From: Sapria himalayana
Taxonomy: Eukaryota > Streptophyta > Magnoliopsida > Malpighiales > Rafflesiaceae
Direction of reading: 5' to 3'
Length of the DNA stretch: 64,000 nucleotides
Assembly (NCBI GenBank): GCA_029783825.1
Contig: JAREIK010002254.1
Coordinates: forward strand, 1,140,169-1,204,168
The notes beneath the pieces are model-generated. The model saw only the letters and a list, made by a program, of their open reading frames with translations, was not told where the DNA came from and ran no database searches. Numbering within the stretch: the first letter of the stretch is position 1; every line of letters starts with the position of its first letter. Below, one piece after another: positions 35,000 to 47,725 of the stretch. The position numbers were made by a program, and so were the translations under genes.

Positions 35000-36925
35000 A
35001 AAGTAGCAACTTATTTGATATGCCAAATATCGAATATTACTAATTATTTTGGTGCACATTTTAAAAATGTTTGCATAAAAAAAAGACATAAAATAGAATG
35101 ATTTCACAAACTTATATTGTTATCAAAATATGATGAATAATATTAAAATTGAGTAGTTTTTGGAAAAATATAATATCTAGAGAAATTTTTGATAAGAGGG
35201 GAGTGAGAAGTCATAGTATTTCTCATGTTATAACTTATAATACCTTCGAGAGCATATAAAATAATTTTGATTTCTATTCTTGGCCAAAACTCTATATAAT
35301 TAGCAAAGACATTCTATGTATGTCATAACTCTACAACCTCATTGATATAATCATTTTACCATATAACATAATTTTTTTGGTTATGAAATTTTTTTTGTGT
35401 TATAACTGCATTATCACAGTAATATTTTAATAGCTGACATTACTTTTACATCATAGTAGCAAAGTATCATACTAATGCTAAAATCCATGACATTCTCTAG
35501 CACCACAACTTTTGGCTATAGTGAGTTAACAAACATATTTACTTGATACATGATCATTTCTAGAGCCATGACTTTTTGTTCTAGAGAAAAACAAAAACTA
35601 TGATAATTCTTAGTACCACAACTTCATGTTATAGATGAGAAATGCATGGTCCATGACCATTTCCATCATTATTACTTTATGTTACAAAGGTGAAATGCAT
35701 GAGTTGTGGTCATTCCAACTATTATGCCTTTGTATTATCGAGGTAAAATGCATGAGTATAAACCATGACTAAATATATCATTACAAATTTGTGTTACAGA
35801 GAGAAATGGCTAAAACCACTATTATTTTTTAGTGCCATGCACTTAAAACACACCCAAACATGTGAGTATAAAAGGGTGGCATAGACTAAAATCCAAAAGA
35901 GAGAGGAAATGTGAGAAAGAGGGGAGATTAATAGAATTTAAGAGGAGCCAAAAACCCCCAGGAATGATCCATGAGCAAGGAGGGCACATGACATGAGCTT
36001 TAACCCTAGAGAGTGAGCATGAATTTCGACCATCACTTAGTGGCAGATCCAAGGCATACTACACATGAATTGTGGGTTTAGGGTTTTGAATCTTAGATTG
36101 TTCTATGGGTTATCATTAGGAACTCAGAATTTATTGAGTCATATTTTAAATCATCTCATGTGAATTTTTCCCCAAAGTTAGGTTTAAATTGAGGTTTATG
36201 GGTAGTATATTTTATTACTCATCTTGGATATATAATTGATAAACTTCATATTAGGTTTGTATTGTGGTTTGGCTATTGATGAATATAGTGTTCCTTCAGA
36301 ACTAAAATTAGGGTTTTATTATTAGTAGGTTTGTGTATGTTATCATGATGGATGGTGATAGATAATCAATATGACACACAAACATATAATGGTAGGAAAG
36401 AAGTGATAATCTTTTTGATCATGACTTATAAAATAAACCTATATGTCTTAACCCAAAATTGAGGTAAATCTAATTATTACAAGTATGGTGAGTATAAAGC
36501 CAAAAATATGAATGTTTTTATATGTCAAACAATTGTGTAGTGATTAAATACTTAGAAGATACTACTTGGGGATCAATATTAGAGAGGGCCTAATAGGTGA
36601 TCACCGCCTTGTATGCTAGTAGGATACTAGGGTATTCTTACAATAATCTAACATTTATTCTCTAACTAAGCATAATAACAACCAAAGCAACTTAGACATG
36701 TCATTATGCATAATGAAATAAACCAATCATTAATTAATAACTATTGGTTGATTAAACTACTTATATAATCTCTATGAGATTAATATCTAGCTAAAAGTCT
36801 ATTTTACTACTTGTATGATATATATACTTATGGAGCTATATTAGACGAGAGACTCTTACCCAAAGAGCTTTTGAGACATTGTGTAATCTATCAAATTGAG
36901 CATTCAAAGTCATGGCTATGGAAAA
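35000..36925 (+). mobile_element. LTR copy
   Basis: LTR-start block 35030-35490, tandem repeat block 35490-35850, leader-like block 35930-36070 (GTTTAGGGTTTTGAATCTTA), GTTATCATGATGGATGGTGA block near 36339, and terminal block with TCTATGAGATTAATATCTAG (36770-36795) ending near 36915. It abuts a minus-strand gag-protease remnant. Confidence 0.6.
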
Positions 36926-39480
36926 AGGCATGACTTCTTCTTTAAGCTTCTCTTTGTCAAAGTTAAAACTTCTTTTCTTACCACTACTTCTTTTTCCATC
37001 AATCTTGCATATAAAGCTATGATTTTCTTCAACACTACAACTTTCACCTCTTCTTCCTTTTGATATTCAATAATAATTGTCTATGCTTCATTTTCTTTCT
37101 TAATACATCAACATTCAGCAGTGTACTTTCTTCTTCAAGTTTTTCTTTGTCTAGTTTAAAACTTATTTTCTTACCACTATTTCTTCCATCAATCTTGCAT
37201 ATAAAGCTATGATTTTCTTCAACACTACAACTTTCACCTCATATTCCTTTTGATATTCAATAATAATTTTCTATGCTTTATTTTCTTTCCTAATACATCA
37301 ACATTCAGTAGTGTACTTTCTTCTTCAAGTACTTATTTTGTAGTCTAAAAAGTTTCTTTCATAAATCCATCATGTTCTAACATTAAAATTGTCATCATTT
37401 TAGTCTCTTTTTTCATGTCTTCAAAAGTTGTTTGACTGTGGTTTTTCTATTATCATGACTTTAAAAAATCCATGACTTTGAAACAATCATTTTTATCCAA
37501 TATTACTACAATATTTTGTATACCTAGAATTTCTTCTAGTTCATTAGCTTCTCTGTCTTATCTAGGCCAATAATCATCCAGAAAGTTCTTTCATCTGAAA
37601 TCTACTTTCTATATATTGGCTATGCATATGAAGCTATCTATTTTCTAGTAATTTTTCTCATCATCTTTTGGAATCAGTAAGTTTTTGTATAGGTTAAATT
37701 TCACTTTATCTCCACTCACACAATGTATAAATTTATCCTTCTTGACATCAATCAAAGCTTATCCACTAGTTAAAAATAGTTTTCCCACTATCAATGCACT
37801 AGAATTATAATAATACTTTTTGGAGCAAAACGGCATAATAAAAAATATTATCTTGACTAATTTTACTTGGCCTTTTGTCTCAGTATTGATTAAGTTGTGA
37901 TGCTAAACATTACCATGACTTCTTGTACTAGTGAGATTCTTGACTACCACAATTTGAAAATAAAGTCATGGCAATTATTTTATTTTAGAGATTGTAACAC
38001 TATGACTCTAAGAAAATGTCATGTCCATGAATATAATATTGCATTGTGAATAGATTATAACAAGTTAGTGGTAGGGTTTTGGTGTAAAAAGATTATCATG
38101 ACTGGTTTTGTGGAGTTAAGACCAACAAATAATAACATAACTACCCAATAGGTATGTGGAAGGTGTAACCAAGTCATGACATGAAAAATGCCATGACTCT
38201 TCTTTGACTTTCTTTTCTCCAAGTCATCACTCAACCAAGTGCACTAATTTCACACCAAATATATTCAATTTAATAAACATTCATAAAATACCATCAAAAT
38301 AAATATTTAGAAAGTTTTCTCAAATTAAATTTCAAATACATTTAAACACATCAATAATTTCATACCAAATGACCACAAAAAATCAGTATGTAGAATGTCA
38401 AACAAACTCACATACTAAAACTATTACTCATCCTCAAGCAATAGATGTTCTCTCTCTCTCACTCTTTCTTTAATAATCATCATCAATAACAACAAATAAA
38501 ATAAAGTATAATATCACAAAGAAAAACAAATATACAATATCATGAAAGAGATATTTTGCTCTAGAGGGCTCAAATGGAAATATAGAAGTGGAATGTCTCT
38601 TTGAATCTCACTTATTTTTTATTGCATATACCATCATCTTAGTAATCACACTACATAATATATCTTGTCATCTTCCAAAAGAGTTCAATAAATCTTCAAA
38701 TAAACTTAGTATTAAGTACAAGTGCTTCTGGCTGTAATTTTACTTTCCCAATTCTCTAATCCACAATTTCTATCAATAATGCATGTTACACTCAATTTCT
38801 TGATCTCGACCCTTAATTATTTTCTATCACTCATTTGAAATGGACTCATAGAGCTTTCTATATGATTTGACACTTTTCATAACTCTAATCTCTACTAATT
38901 TCATTACTTTATCCAATATCTTAATAATATGATATTTAAATTTTTTTGGGCAATCATTAATAAAAAATCCTTCTTATTGATATGAATCTTCCACAATGCA
39001 TCCATTCACTCTAAATTAGTTTTTTCTTCTTCTTTTCTTCTCATGCACTCTTCCCATGTTTTGTCTCTTCTCTTCACTTCCACTACTAAGAAATGATGCA
39101 TAGAATTTATCTGTCTTCAAGCACATCTCCCTATAGTCGGCCTCCAATTTCATATATTTAAAATATTGAGGACTTATCACAAGTCAACTTCTTCTCTAGT
39201 CAAAGAAACATCAAATTGGAGTGACAATTCTTCATCAAGTTTTTCAATGCTTCTTTCCATCGCTTCCAATGTCAATTGATTCTTTCCCTTCAAGAACAAC
39301 ATTTATCTATCTTCAAGAACAACATTTATCTATCTTCAAGAACAATATTCTTGTGCCAAAGAAAAGAAGATTTATTGTTCAAAAAATAGCAAATGAAAAA
39401 GAGATTTTCATGTGCTCAACAAAAAGATGGAGACTATGCATTGAAATCAGAAATTTAACAAAGAAATGAAGAAAGATCAC
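36926..39480 (-). pseudogene. Minus-strand Ty3/gypsy gag-protease remnant
   Basis: On the minus strand, about 37880 down to 37500 reads KGQVKLVKIIFFIMPF, IVGKLFLTSG, ALIDVKKDKFIHCVSGDKVK and, near 37580, DYWPR and ANELEEILGI. This is the post-active-site part of retropepsin and its linker. Downstream (37400 to 36930) is a Lys/Glu-rich stretch containing a tandem duplication, then the remnant ends. Upstream (39480 to 38900) is charged, gag-like sequence (AMERSIEKLDEELS, KRRDKTWEECMRRKEEE), assigned only by position. No RT or integrase follows the protease in this copy either. Confidence 0.6.
36933..37325. repeat. Tandem duplication, about 190 bp, two copies
   Basis: The two copies share CCATCAATCTTGCATATAAA (36996 and 37186), AACACTACAACTTTCACCTC and CATCAACATTCAGYAGTGTA, offset by about 190 bp. 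It lies in the charged region of the minus-strand remnant, so the original protein carried a repeated segment or the duplication arose after decay. Identity is high compared with the surrounding decay, suggesting it is fairly recent. Confidence 0.85.
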
Positions 39481-39529
39481 GACCCACTCCTATTCATTTA
39501 TCAAATATTGAATAGGATTTCCTCATATT

Positions 39530-41720
39530 CTTACTGTTTTTTATAGATGGATATTTAGGGTATAATAAAATTTTGATTGATCTTGTAGATCAAGAAAAAA
39601 TACATTTTATTTTTCCATATGGGACATTTTCTTTTAGAAGATTGCCACTTTGATTTTATAATGTGCCACTTTAATTTGTAATGTGTCACCCATATTTTAG
39701 GGATGCATGAATATAATCTTTGCTAATATTAATGAAAAGATTATAGAAATATACATAGATAATTTCTTAGTTTATAGAGATTCTTTTGATGAATATTTGC
39801 ATAATTTAGAATTTATGTTGAATAGTTGTAAAAAAATAAATTGTCTTAAACTAGGATGATTGCCACTTCATGGTTAAAGATGGAATAGTACTAGGACATT
39901 TAATGTTACCTTGATGACTAGAAGGTAATGATACAAAAGTGTCTGTTATTAAAACCTTACCTCACCCAACTATAGTAAAAGAGGTGATGTGTTTCCTCAT
40001 GCACATGGAGTTTTATAAAAGATTCATCTATATCTTTTGAAAAATAACTAAATCATTATGTAAATTATTTGAAAAGGTTATGATGTTTAGCTTTGATTAA
40101 TAATGCATAAATGCCTTTAAAGATTTAGAAATAAAATTAGTTAATAGTCTAATCTTGAACATGCCATGATGGGAAGAATTATTTTTTATTATATGTGATG
40201 CAAGTGCATTACATATAATACTTAATGACATACAATTTTTAGAGAAGTCATGCATTAAATGAAGCATAAGTGAATTATACAATGATAGAGAATAAAATGT
40301 TAGTCATTGTCTTCTCCTGTAACAAATTCTAACTATACATTATTGGAACAAAGAAGGTTATCTATATGGATCACGTAGGGAGGCTAAACCTATATGAATA
40401 AAATGTTATACAATACTTAATGACAAAAAAGTGTCTAAACCAAGACTTATAATGTAGATACTACTTTTTAATGAATTTGATCTTGAAATTAGAGATAAGT
40501 AGGGAGTGATAACATGATAGCTGATCATTTATTGTATTTGAAACTTAGAGATGATAATATTAAAAAAACTGAAATTTTAAAAAACTTCTTGCATCAACAA
40601 ATTCTATTCTTTGAGACTTGACTTCCATGGTATGATGATTTTTCTAGTTATTTTGCATGTGGTGGCATTATTTAATGTGAAAAATTATCATTGGGATGAT
40701 ATATTATTATTTAAAAGATGCATTGATAAGATTATAAGGAGATATGTTCTCGAAATGAATACCAATTGATTGCCTTCAAATACTATTTATCACCATATGA
40801 AGAGCATTTCGGGGGAAATAAAATTATGCAAAAAATATTTAAATCTAGTTTCTAGTGGCCAACATTATTTTATGATTTTTAAAGCATGATATAATGATGT
40901 GATAAATGTTAATGATGGGGAAGTATATCTAGAATGTATTAGCCCTATTATTGTATCTTGTGGTAAAGAATATGTTATATTATCAGCTTATGTATCAAAA
41001 TGGAAGAAAGTAATAGTAGTTTAGAAAAATGATATGAAGATAGTTTTGGAATTCTCATGCAAAAACTTTTACTCAATTTAGAGCACAATGATGCATCATA
41101 AGTGATGGTGGAAGTCATTTCCACAATAGAATGTTTGAAGCATATTTGGCAAAGCATAGAGCCAACCGTAAAAAGACTCATATGTCATTGACAAACAAAT
41201 GGACAAGCAGAAATCTCAAATTGGGACACAAATAAAATTTTGAAGAAGATTGTTAGTCTAGGAATGATTGGTCTCAAAGTTTTAATAAGATACTATACAC
41301 CTATAAAACTACTTTCAAAACAACACTAGGAATTCCTCCCTTTTGACTCATATTTGTAATGGCTTATCATTTACCAGTTGAACTTGAGCATAGAGTATGG
41401 TGGGTTATCAAATGGGTGAATTATGATTTGAAGGATTTAAAGTAAATAAGGGTTCTACAAATAAGTAAATTGGAAGGGTTGGGAATTAAATCATATAATA
41501 ACTCACGCATTTATAAAGATAAAACAAAATAATGGTATAGCAAGAATTGTCAAAGGAGAGAGTTAAGAGTTGGATAAAAAAATTAGTATTTAATTCTCTA
41601 TTAAAATTGTTCTTAGGGATGTTGAAATCTAGATGGAATAATCTATTTGAAATAATAGTCATGACAGCTTATGGGGCAGTCATGCTGAGGTCGAAAAAAT
41701 GAAATAGGATTTAAGATAAA
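39530..41720 (+). pseudogene. Ty3/gypsy RT, RNase H and integrase remnant
   Basis: RT: DGYLGYNKILI-like start (about 39545), FPYGTFSFRRLP, then the active-site box YIDNFLVYRDSFDEYLHNLE at 39752, where MDD is expected, so a catalytic Asp is Asn (GAT to AAT). Connection and RNase H: AHGVL, KITKSLCKLFEK, CDAS near 40196, then KPRLIM and NEFDLEIRDK (40440-40500). Integrase: YHWDDILLFKRCIDKIIRRY (40690-40745), AYVSKWKKVIVV (40985-41020), a central block near 41100, and LPVELEHRVW-like sequence (41375-41400). Dozens of stops and frameshifts. It copies element RNA and inserts it when intact. The Athila/Tat type fits the gag-protease copies in the window, but gag and protease are not upstream here in the same orientation. 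Confidence 0.85.
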
Positions 41721-42373
41721 TGGAAAAATGATAAAATATTACATGACAAAGAATGAAACTATAGAGGAACCAATTAAAGGAAAAGCCATGTCTATACAAA
41801 GCACTATGACTTTGATGTTACAGAAGAAAAATAGCCATATTAAGATTTAAATTTTTTAGTTGTGTGCACAGTGTCACAAATTTGGTGTTACAAAATCAAA
41901 ATGATCAAGGAAAATTTGAAGATAAAGTTATAGTTGTGCTTAGCAATGCACCTTTGGAAATACAAAATAAATAGTCCATTAGAAGCTTAAAGGCAAAGCC
42001 ATGGCTATGTAGAGTGCCAAGACTTTGGAATTATAGAAGAGAAAGAGCAAAGGAAAAGCTTCAAGACAAAGTTGTGGCTTTACTCAGTACCATTATTTTG
42101 GGGATTCAAAAAGAAAAATATAAGTAAAAGCTAAAAGGTAATGTCCTGGCTTTACTGAACACTATGACTTAGGGGATCCAAAAAAAAAGGTGACAAACTA
42201 ACATAGAAAAAGAAACTATAATATTTTAAAAAGTCATGGCATCCAATATAGAAAAGACTAACGAAATAGGTGTAGCTAAAGCAAAATCAAATGAAGAAAC
42301 CAATAAGGATGTAAAATAATATACTTAGAAGCTAGCATAGACATTAGAGATCTCAAATAGGAGAAAAAGTTTG
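41721..42373 (+). mobile_element. Ty3/gypsy 3' internal region and polypurine tract
   Basis: Contains repeated blocks of the type GCCATGRCTWTRY...AGYACYATGACTTTG and AAAAGAAAAA (near 41800, 42000, 42080 and 42150), homologous to 10400-10660. It ends in the purine-rich AATAGGAGAAAAAG (42354-42369) just before the LTR start TGATAGTC at 42374. No ORF of note. Confidence 0.55.
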
Positions 42374-44825
42374 TGATAGTCTAATTATAAATGGTAAATA
42401 TAACATTACTAAGGAAATAATCCAAAGATTTTTCTTTCACATGCATGATGTAATAAACATATATATTTATCATATATTTGAGTGTACACATCTAATGACC
42501 CATGAGTATAGTCATATAACTCAAACCCTACCGTGATTGTAAATATATTTTTATTAAAGTTGCTCCTCTATTTTTAGATCCTATGACACTCAAACCTCAT
42601 CGTATAATTTCTTAAAGATGTTGTAAAATAAATTTTTATGGAGTGAAAAATTATTTATTGGAGATGAGCAATTATATTAGTGTATGATTTTGTTTAGTGT
42701 TCAAACTACCAAATATTTTTATATATTTAGATAGTTTATAATTATGTGTAAATATGAAAAGAGAGAAATTATGGATTGATTTCATGACTTTAAAGTTTTG
42801 GCAAGTTTTTGATGGATAGTCATGAAATCAATAAGTTTTTGGAAGTGTTTAGTAGAGGGAATAGTATATTGAGTTTTGCAAATTTTTCGCATCCATTTAT
42901 GGTGGAAACTCTTACTAATTGGTCATAGCAATCCTATTATGCCATGAACCTACCAACTCGTTATCATAAATATTCTATTGTATAACACATTTGTTTTTTG
43001 TTATAATATTATCATGGCTTCAAAGTTTTATTTATATCATAAAATATATATGGCTACAATAATAATTATACATCGCAATAACCAAGTGCCATATTGGTGT
43101 TCAAGGTCATAACCAAGTCTAATCACCATGATTTTATCTTTAAAAAGACATCATAGTCTCAATTAAGAGCCATGCCCTTTTTATAAAGTTGTAATTTTTG
43201 AGCTACAGATAATTATAGAGTTAAAACTACTCAGACTAAAGCCAAAAAAATTATTTAGTGTTGTGACTTTTGGGACACTAAATATTATAGCAAATGGTAT
43301 TCAAGTACAATTATTCTTCAAGGTCATGACACTTGTCCTCAAAGAAAGACAAAGTCATGACTTATATGTATGAGCTATTGTAAGTATCATGACATCCTTG
43401 CAGTACAGTGGCAACATGACGTATGAGAGACATGAAGGCCAATATCATGACCACAAATTGTATTGTGTACACTTGAGATATATTAGAGGTAAATTTTGTG
43501 TCGTAGCCATTTCCTAGTGTCGTGGCCAAGGATACATAAGAGAGACTAAGTCATTCAAGGCACTAGAAGTATTTTCCACTATCATGGTCATATAATAATC
43601 AAGAAAGACTAATGTCAAAGACATGACTATTTTACAATGCCACTGCCATATAACAATATGAGAGACCCTTCACCATGTCATAACCTTTTTAAGCATCATG
43701 GTGCCTTATGAAGATAAAAGAGATAATCGCATGAAGACATAGGCTCTTCACAATGTTGTGTCTTTTTGTTACATAGACATTAGGTCAAAGTCATGGTCAT
43801 TACCAAATATCATGACTTCGTGTTAAAGAAAGAATGAGATGCATTCTAAAGGGTGATCTTTTTCTAAAGTCATGATCTCAAACTTAATAGATGAAGACCA
43901 AAGTTGCAACTTTCTTCTGAATTTCATGATTTCCTTTTCCTAATGCAACAAGCAAAGCCATAACAACAACCAAACTCTAGGGGTGATATTTTCACTCTCT
44001 AGAAGTTTTATAAGCAAAGCAAGGGACTCAAGATTTAATGAAATCACTAAAGTTGGGGGCATGACTCTCAAGCCCCCCTCTCTAGTGTTGATTTAAAAAT
44101 TTTTACCAAAATAGCATGGTGTCTAGAATTTGTATTGTTGTGTGTAATGTGATAATAGTTTTTATTTATTTCTCAATGTATTTTATTTACACTATGTTAT
44201 GGATATTATTAAATGTATGATTAAATAGAACATTAACTAAGGTTTCAAATATTATTAGTTTGTGCAAGAATATCATGGTGGACAGTGATGAGCACACCAT
44301 AAGGCTCACTCACACATATGGTAGAAATAAAGTGATTGCCCTTTCGACTATAATAATAATAATCTCTTATAGTTATTCCTTTTGTATGTCATCACTAAGG
44401 AAAAACTTCATTTCTATGCGAGGATTATTCACAATCACATATCTTTTAGGAAACTTTGTCAACTGTCATTTATGGTTGCTTCATATATACACTCTTATTC
44501 ACCCACATCTATTTTATGTTAGAGCAATGATTGGCATGGCTAATAATCATTTATAATTTCGACTTAATAAGTATCATACATGCATAATTAATGTATGTCT
44601 CCTTCGAGTTAAATGGTAAGAACCATACTAGTAAAAATTTTTCACAAGGGGTTGTTACGACCTTGTTAGGCTTACTCATGCATATGGTAGGAAGTAAGTC
44701 CAAACTCTTTTGAATATGATGCACAAGATAAACTTAAGCATTAAAACCCAAAATTTAGGTATGTTAACGTGTAAGTATGATACTTACAAAGTCAAAAGTA
44801 TATAGCGATGTAAACTTAAGGCTCA
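42374..44825 (+). mobile_element. LTR, 5' part, split by CACTA-2
   Basis: LTR-start block 42690-43120, TCATGGCC-type tandem repeats 43260-43800, leader-like block 43970-44100 (AAGCAAAGCAAGGGACTCAA), and GTATGATACTTACAAAGTC block 44770. It stops at the CACTA-2 left end and resumes at 54551. Joining the parts in order matches the other copies (compare 15056-15160). Confidence 0.75.
44823..44825. repeat. CACTA-2 target-site duplication, left
   Basis: TCA directly before the element, matching TCA at 54551-54553. Three bases is the normal CACTA duplication length. Confidence 0.8.
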
Positions 44826-44849
44826 CACTACAAAAAAATATCAAATAAC

Positions 44850-45115
44850 TAGGGACAATTCCCTAGCTAAATGGGGGTTTTATGTCACTAAACAAGATAT
44901 AGCGATGTAATAATAACGGAAGCTTTCTCAATCTAAAGTGTTCGTCGCTAAATAATAGCAATGAAAATAGTTCCTAGCAAAAAAATTGTAGCGACGAAAA
45001 AATCCCTAACTATAATAATAATTTTCCTAGCTAAAATAGTAATGAAAAAATTCCATGCTAAATTAACAAAGGAAAAATCCCTAGCTAAATTAGCATAGGA
45101 AAATTCCCTAGATAT
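44850..45115. repeat. CACTA-2 left subterminal repeats
   Basis: Many copies of TCCCTAGCTAAATT, TTCCTAGCTAAAAT and TAGCGATG/TAGCGACG words. The same words, mostly inverted, fill 53965-54535. Probable transposase binding region by analogy with En/Spm. Confidence 0.8.
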
Positions 45116-45364
45116 TTTCATTCCAAAACTATTTTCAAATTTTTTTTTTTCAAATTATTAAATTAAATAATTAATATTTTTATATTAAATTGAATAAAAA
45201 AATAAACTATAAATAATAATTTATAATTAATAAAAAATAAAACCATTTAATAAACTATTCTGATACAATATTTTACATAATTCAAACAAAAACATAACAA
45301 AATTTTATTACATCATATTCATCAATTTATCTACCAACAATGCATAAAGTATAATCTATCAGTG

Positions 45365-45660
45365 CATTGATGTTACTTTCTCACCCTCAACTCCTCCGAT
45401 TATCATCTTTCTGCTATGACAAAGGTGCCCGAGTTGCAGTGCAAATGTCTAGTAAAAACTCCCTTTGCTTATAAAAGCTTCATTTGGGGAACAATGCGGT
45501 ACCATTTCTGTATGAAATTTAAACTAGTCAATCAAATCAAAATAAATAAATAAATAAAGTTATGTTTTGATAAATATATAATACTATAGTATATATGTAC
45601 ATATATACTATAGTGTATATGTACATATATATTAGCATTTCACTAGTTACATATATTACT
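45365..45660. repeat. Direct duplication, copy 1
   Basis: Matches 46515-46780 at an offset of about 1148 bp, sharing AAAGCTTCATWTGGGGAACA, TGTATGAAATTTAAACWAGT and CAATCAAATCAAAATAAATA. The unit includes an AT-rich array, so the whole 1.15-kb block looks tandemly duplicated. Confidence 0.85.
45370..45507 (-). pseudogene. Exon-like block, copy 1, unrecognised
   Basis: Minus strand from 45507, directly after TTTCATACAG (a good acceptor), reads EMVPHCSPNEAFISKGSFY before a stop, then a GEK-containing tail. The copy at 46655 reads DMVRHCSPYEAFISEGIFY. The frame is conserved across both copies up to the same point. I do not recognise the protein. It may be a third captured gene fragment or part of the element's own gene. 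Confidence 0.4.
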
Positions 45661-46330
45661 ATAGTAAATGCACATATAAACTATAATATTATATGTACAT
45701 ATATACTGAGTAAATATATACTCAATATAAATGTACATATATATTGTAGTGTATATGTATACACTGGTATATATGTATATGCACATAAATATTGGTATAA
45801 ATGTAAAAGTATTTATATGTACATATATACTTAGTATATGTAAATATACACTATAGTGTATATGTACATATATACGTGTAGTGTATATGTACATATATAT
45901 ATATATATATACATGTAAATACATATAAAATGCAATGTATATGAACAAGTATGTATATATATACTGGTAAATACTTGTACATATATACCAGTATATATGT
46001 AAATATACACTATAGTATATATGTACATATATACTATAGTATATATGTATATATATACCAATGTATATATATACACTACAGTAGGTATGTACATATACAC
46101 TACAGTGTATATGTACATATACTATAGTGTATATATGTACATATACTAAGTATCTATATGTACATATAAATATGTACATAGACTATAGTGTATATTTACA
46201 TATACACATATACTGATAAATACTTGTACATTTTTACCAGTTATATTTATATGTACATATATACTGACATATATGTACATATACATATATACAAGTATAA
46301 ATGTACAAGTATTTATATTAAAGTAGAGCA
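45580..46330. repeat. AT-rich palindromic minisatellite (ATATGTACATATA)
   Basis: Degenerate tandem units of roughly 30 bp built from TATATGTACATATATACTAT and GTGTATATGTACATATA, each with a GTAC centre and self-complementary. Long open frames of Tyr/Ile/Val (YIYTIVYMYIY) on both strands are a consequence of the repeat and are not genes. A shorter array lies at 46720-46990. Confidence 0.85.
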
Positions 46331-46514
46331 TAAACACATATTATGGAGCATGAACATCAAACAGCTATATATTATGTCATAAGTATACAAAAAGGAACAA
46401 ATACCATAAGCAGAGTTGCAAAAATCATATTTGTTTGTTCGAAATTGCATCAAACTTGGAAACACAAGGCACAAGAAACAACTATACATGAACATCAAAT
46501 AACTATCCATTAAA

Positions 46515-46780
46515 TTGACATTGCTTTCTCTCCCCGGCTCCTACGATCACCATCTTTCTACTACAATAAAGCTGTCCTAGTCATAGTGCATCATGTCTAG
46601 TAAAAAATCCCTTCACTTATAAAAGCTTCATATGGGGAACAATGTCGTACCATATCTGTATGAAATTTAAACAAGTCAATCAAATCAAAATAAATAAATT
46701 TAAAAAGTTGTTTTGAAAAATATATAATACTATAGTATATATGTACATATATACTAGCATTTCACTAGTTACATATATTA
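46515..46780. repeat. Direct duplication, copy 2
   Basis: Second copy of the segment at 45365-45660; also runs into ATATATGTACATATATAC-type repeats and the shared TAGCATTTCACTAGTTACAT word. Confidence 0.85.
46517..46655 (-). pseudogene. Exon-like block, copy 2, unrecognised
   Basis: Second copy of the block at 45370-45507, again after TTTCATACAG. The shared pattern is MV.HCSP.EAFIS.G.FY. Differences between copies include replacements spread over all codon positions, so there is no clear sign of selection after duplication. Confidence 0.4.
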
Positions 46781-46990
46781 TTGCATTATATTTACATATA
46801 CACTACAGTATTATATGTACATATATACTACAATATTATATGTACATATATACTGAGTACATATATAATCAATATACGTGTACATTAAATACTATAGTAT
46901 AATATGTACAACTATTGTAGTATATATGTAGATATACTAAGTATATAAGAACATATATACTTAGCATGTACGTATAAGAGATATACAAGC
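46720..46990. repeat. AT-rich palindromic minisatellite, second array
   Basis: Same TATATGTACATATATACT units as 45580-46330, belonging to the second copy of the 1.15-kb duplication. It abuts the truncated third NAT10 exon at about 47011. Confidence 0.8.
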
Positions 46991-47010
46991 ATTTCTCTTA
47001 TATGTACATA

Positions 47011-47565
47011 TAAGAGAAACTTCTCGTTGAACCGAGAAACTATTTTAGAATGCAATTCTATTCTAAATCTTTCATGAACATCCTAACATATCAAGAACAA
47101 AAGAGATTAAAATTCAACGATCAAAGAATGCATATCATGTTTTCGTGTAATCAAATAATGAGCAATGAAATGCAACTTACCATGACCATGGTACAAAAAC
47201 TCATGAGTGATGATAGGGTTCGAAGAAGTAAAACAACTAGATCACCGCCTTCCACAGTTTCAATCATTCTTGCAAGAATATTTGGAGTTAAGGCTTCAAA
47301 ATCCTACATTATTGCAAAGGCAAACAAGGAGTTATTAGCAATGATGAGAATCTTAAACATAGTATCTAGAAATAAAATAAAAGGTGAACCTACAAAATAC
47401 ACATGCCATAAGTATTTCCGAAAATTTTTTCAGAATCTTTGTACAAGCAATAGGAAACAACTCTGCTTTCAAGAAACAAAGAGAAGGGATTAGCTTTTAT
47501 TGGGTCAATCATTTCCTTCAGCATTAGATTTTTAATCTATTTTGCCCATTTTTACTTGTGTCATC
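47011..47565 (-). pseudogene. Captured fragment of RNA cytidine acetyltransferase (NAT10/Kre33)
   Basis: Three exons on the minus strand. Exon 1 (about 47565 to 47390) reads IKNLMLKEMIDPIKANPFSL, FLESRVVSYCLYKDSEKIFG and NTYGMCIL, ending in TAG where the family has Gln (CAG), then donor GTTC. Exon 2 (47303 to 47181) reads DFEALTPNILARMIETVEGG, then DLVVLLLRTLSSLMS and FCTMVM, 41 codons between AG and GTAAG. Exon 3 (47082 to about 47011) reads DVHERFRIELHSK and RFNEKFLL before running into an AT-rich array. These match, in order, the GNTFGMCVLQ-DFEALTPN and MDVHERFRTE segments of the TmcA/NAT10 family around its DUF1726 domain. The full protein acetylates cytidine in 18S rRNA and tRNA in the nucleolus. 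Stops at CAA, CAG and CAG codons by C-to-T show decay. Introns (47304-47389, 47083-47180) are kept, so capture was at DNA level. Part only; no enzyme. Confidence 0.9.
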
Positions 47566-47725
47566 ATCATGCAAGCATCAAATTCGAATAGAATAAAAAA
47601 ACTAGTCTAATTTCTTAGTGATCATGGCATCAAATTTAGTATGTACGTATATACTATACAAAGTTTGAAATACCTTTTATAGTATTAGAATTTATCTTTA
47701 TCTTCAACCAAAGCTGTAGCTTTAC

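Noticed and set aside
44801..44814. TATAGCGATGTAAA outside CACTA-2 resembling its subterminal TAGCGATG repeats, suggesting the element starts earlier
   Set aside because: The TIR and TCA duplication fix the end at 44826, and the LTR alignment runs through this word; treated as coincidence.
45595..46382. Long Tyr/Ile/Val-rich open frames on both strands (up to 178 residues)
   Set aside because: Produced by the ATATGTACATATA repeat, which lacks stops in some frames. Not genes or membrane proteins.
47050..47493. 147-residue open frame on the plus strand in CACTA-2
   Set aside because: It is antisense to the NAT10-type exons on the minus strand, which match a known family in order and with splice sites; the plus-strand protein resembles nothing known.
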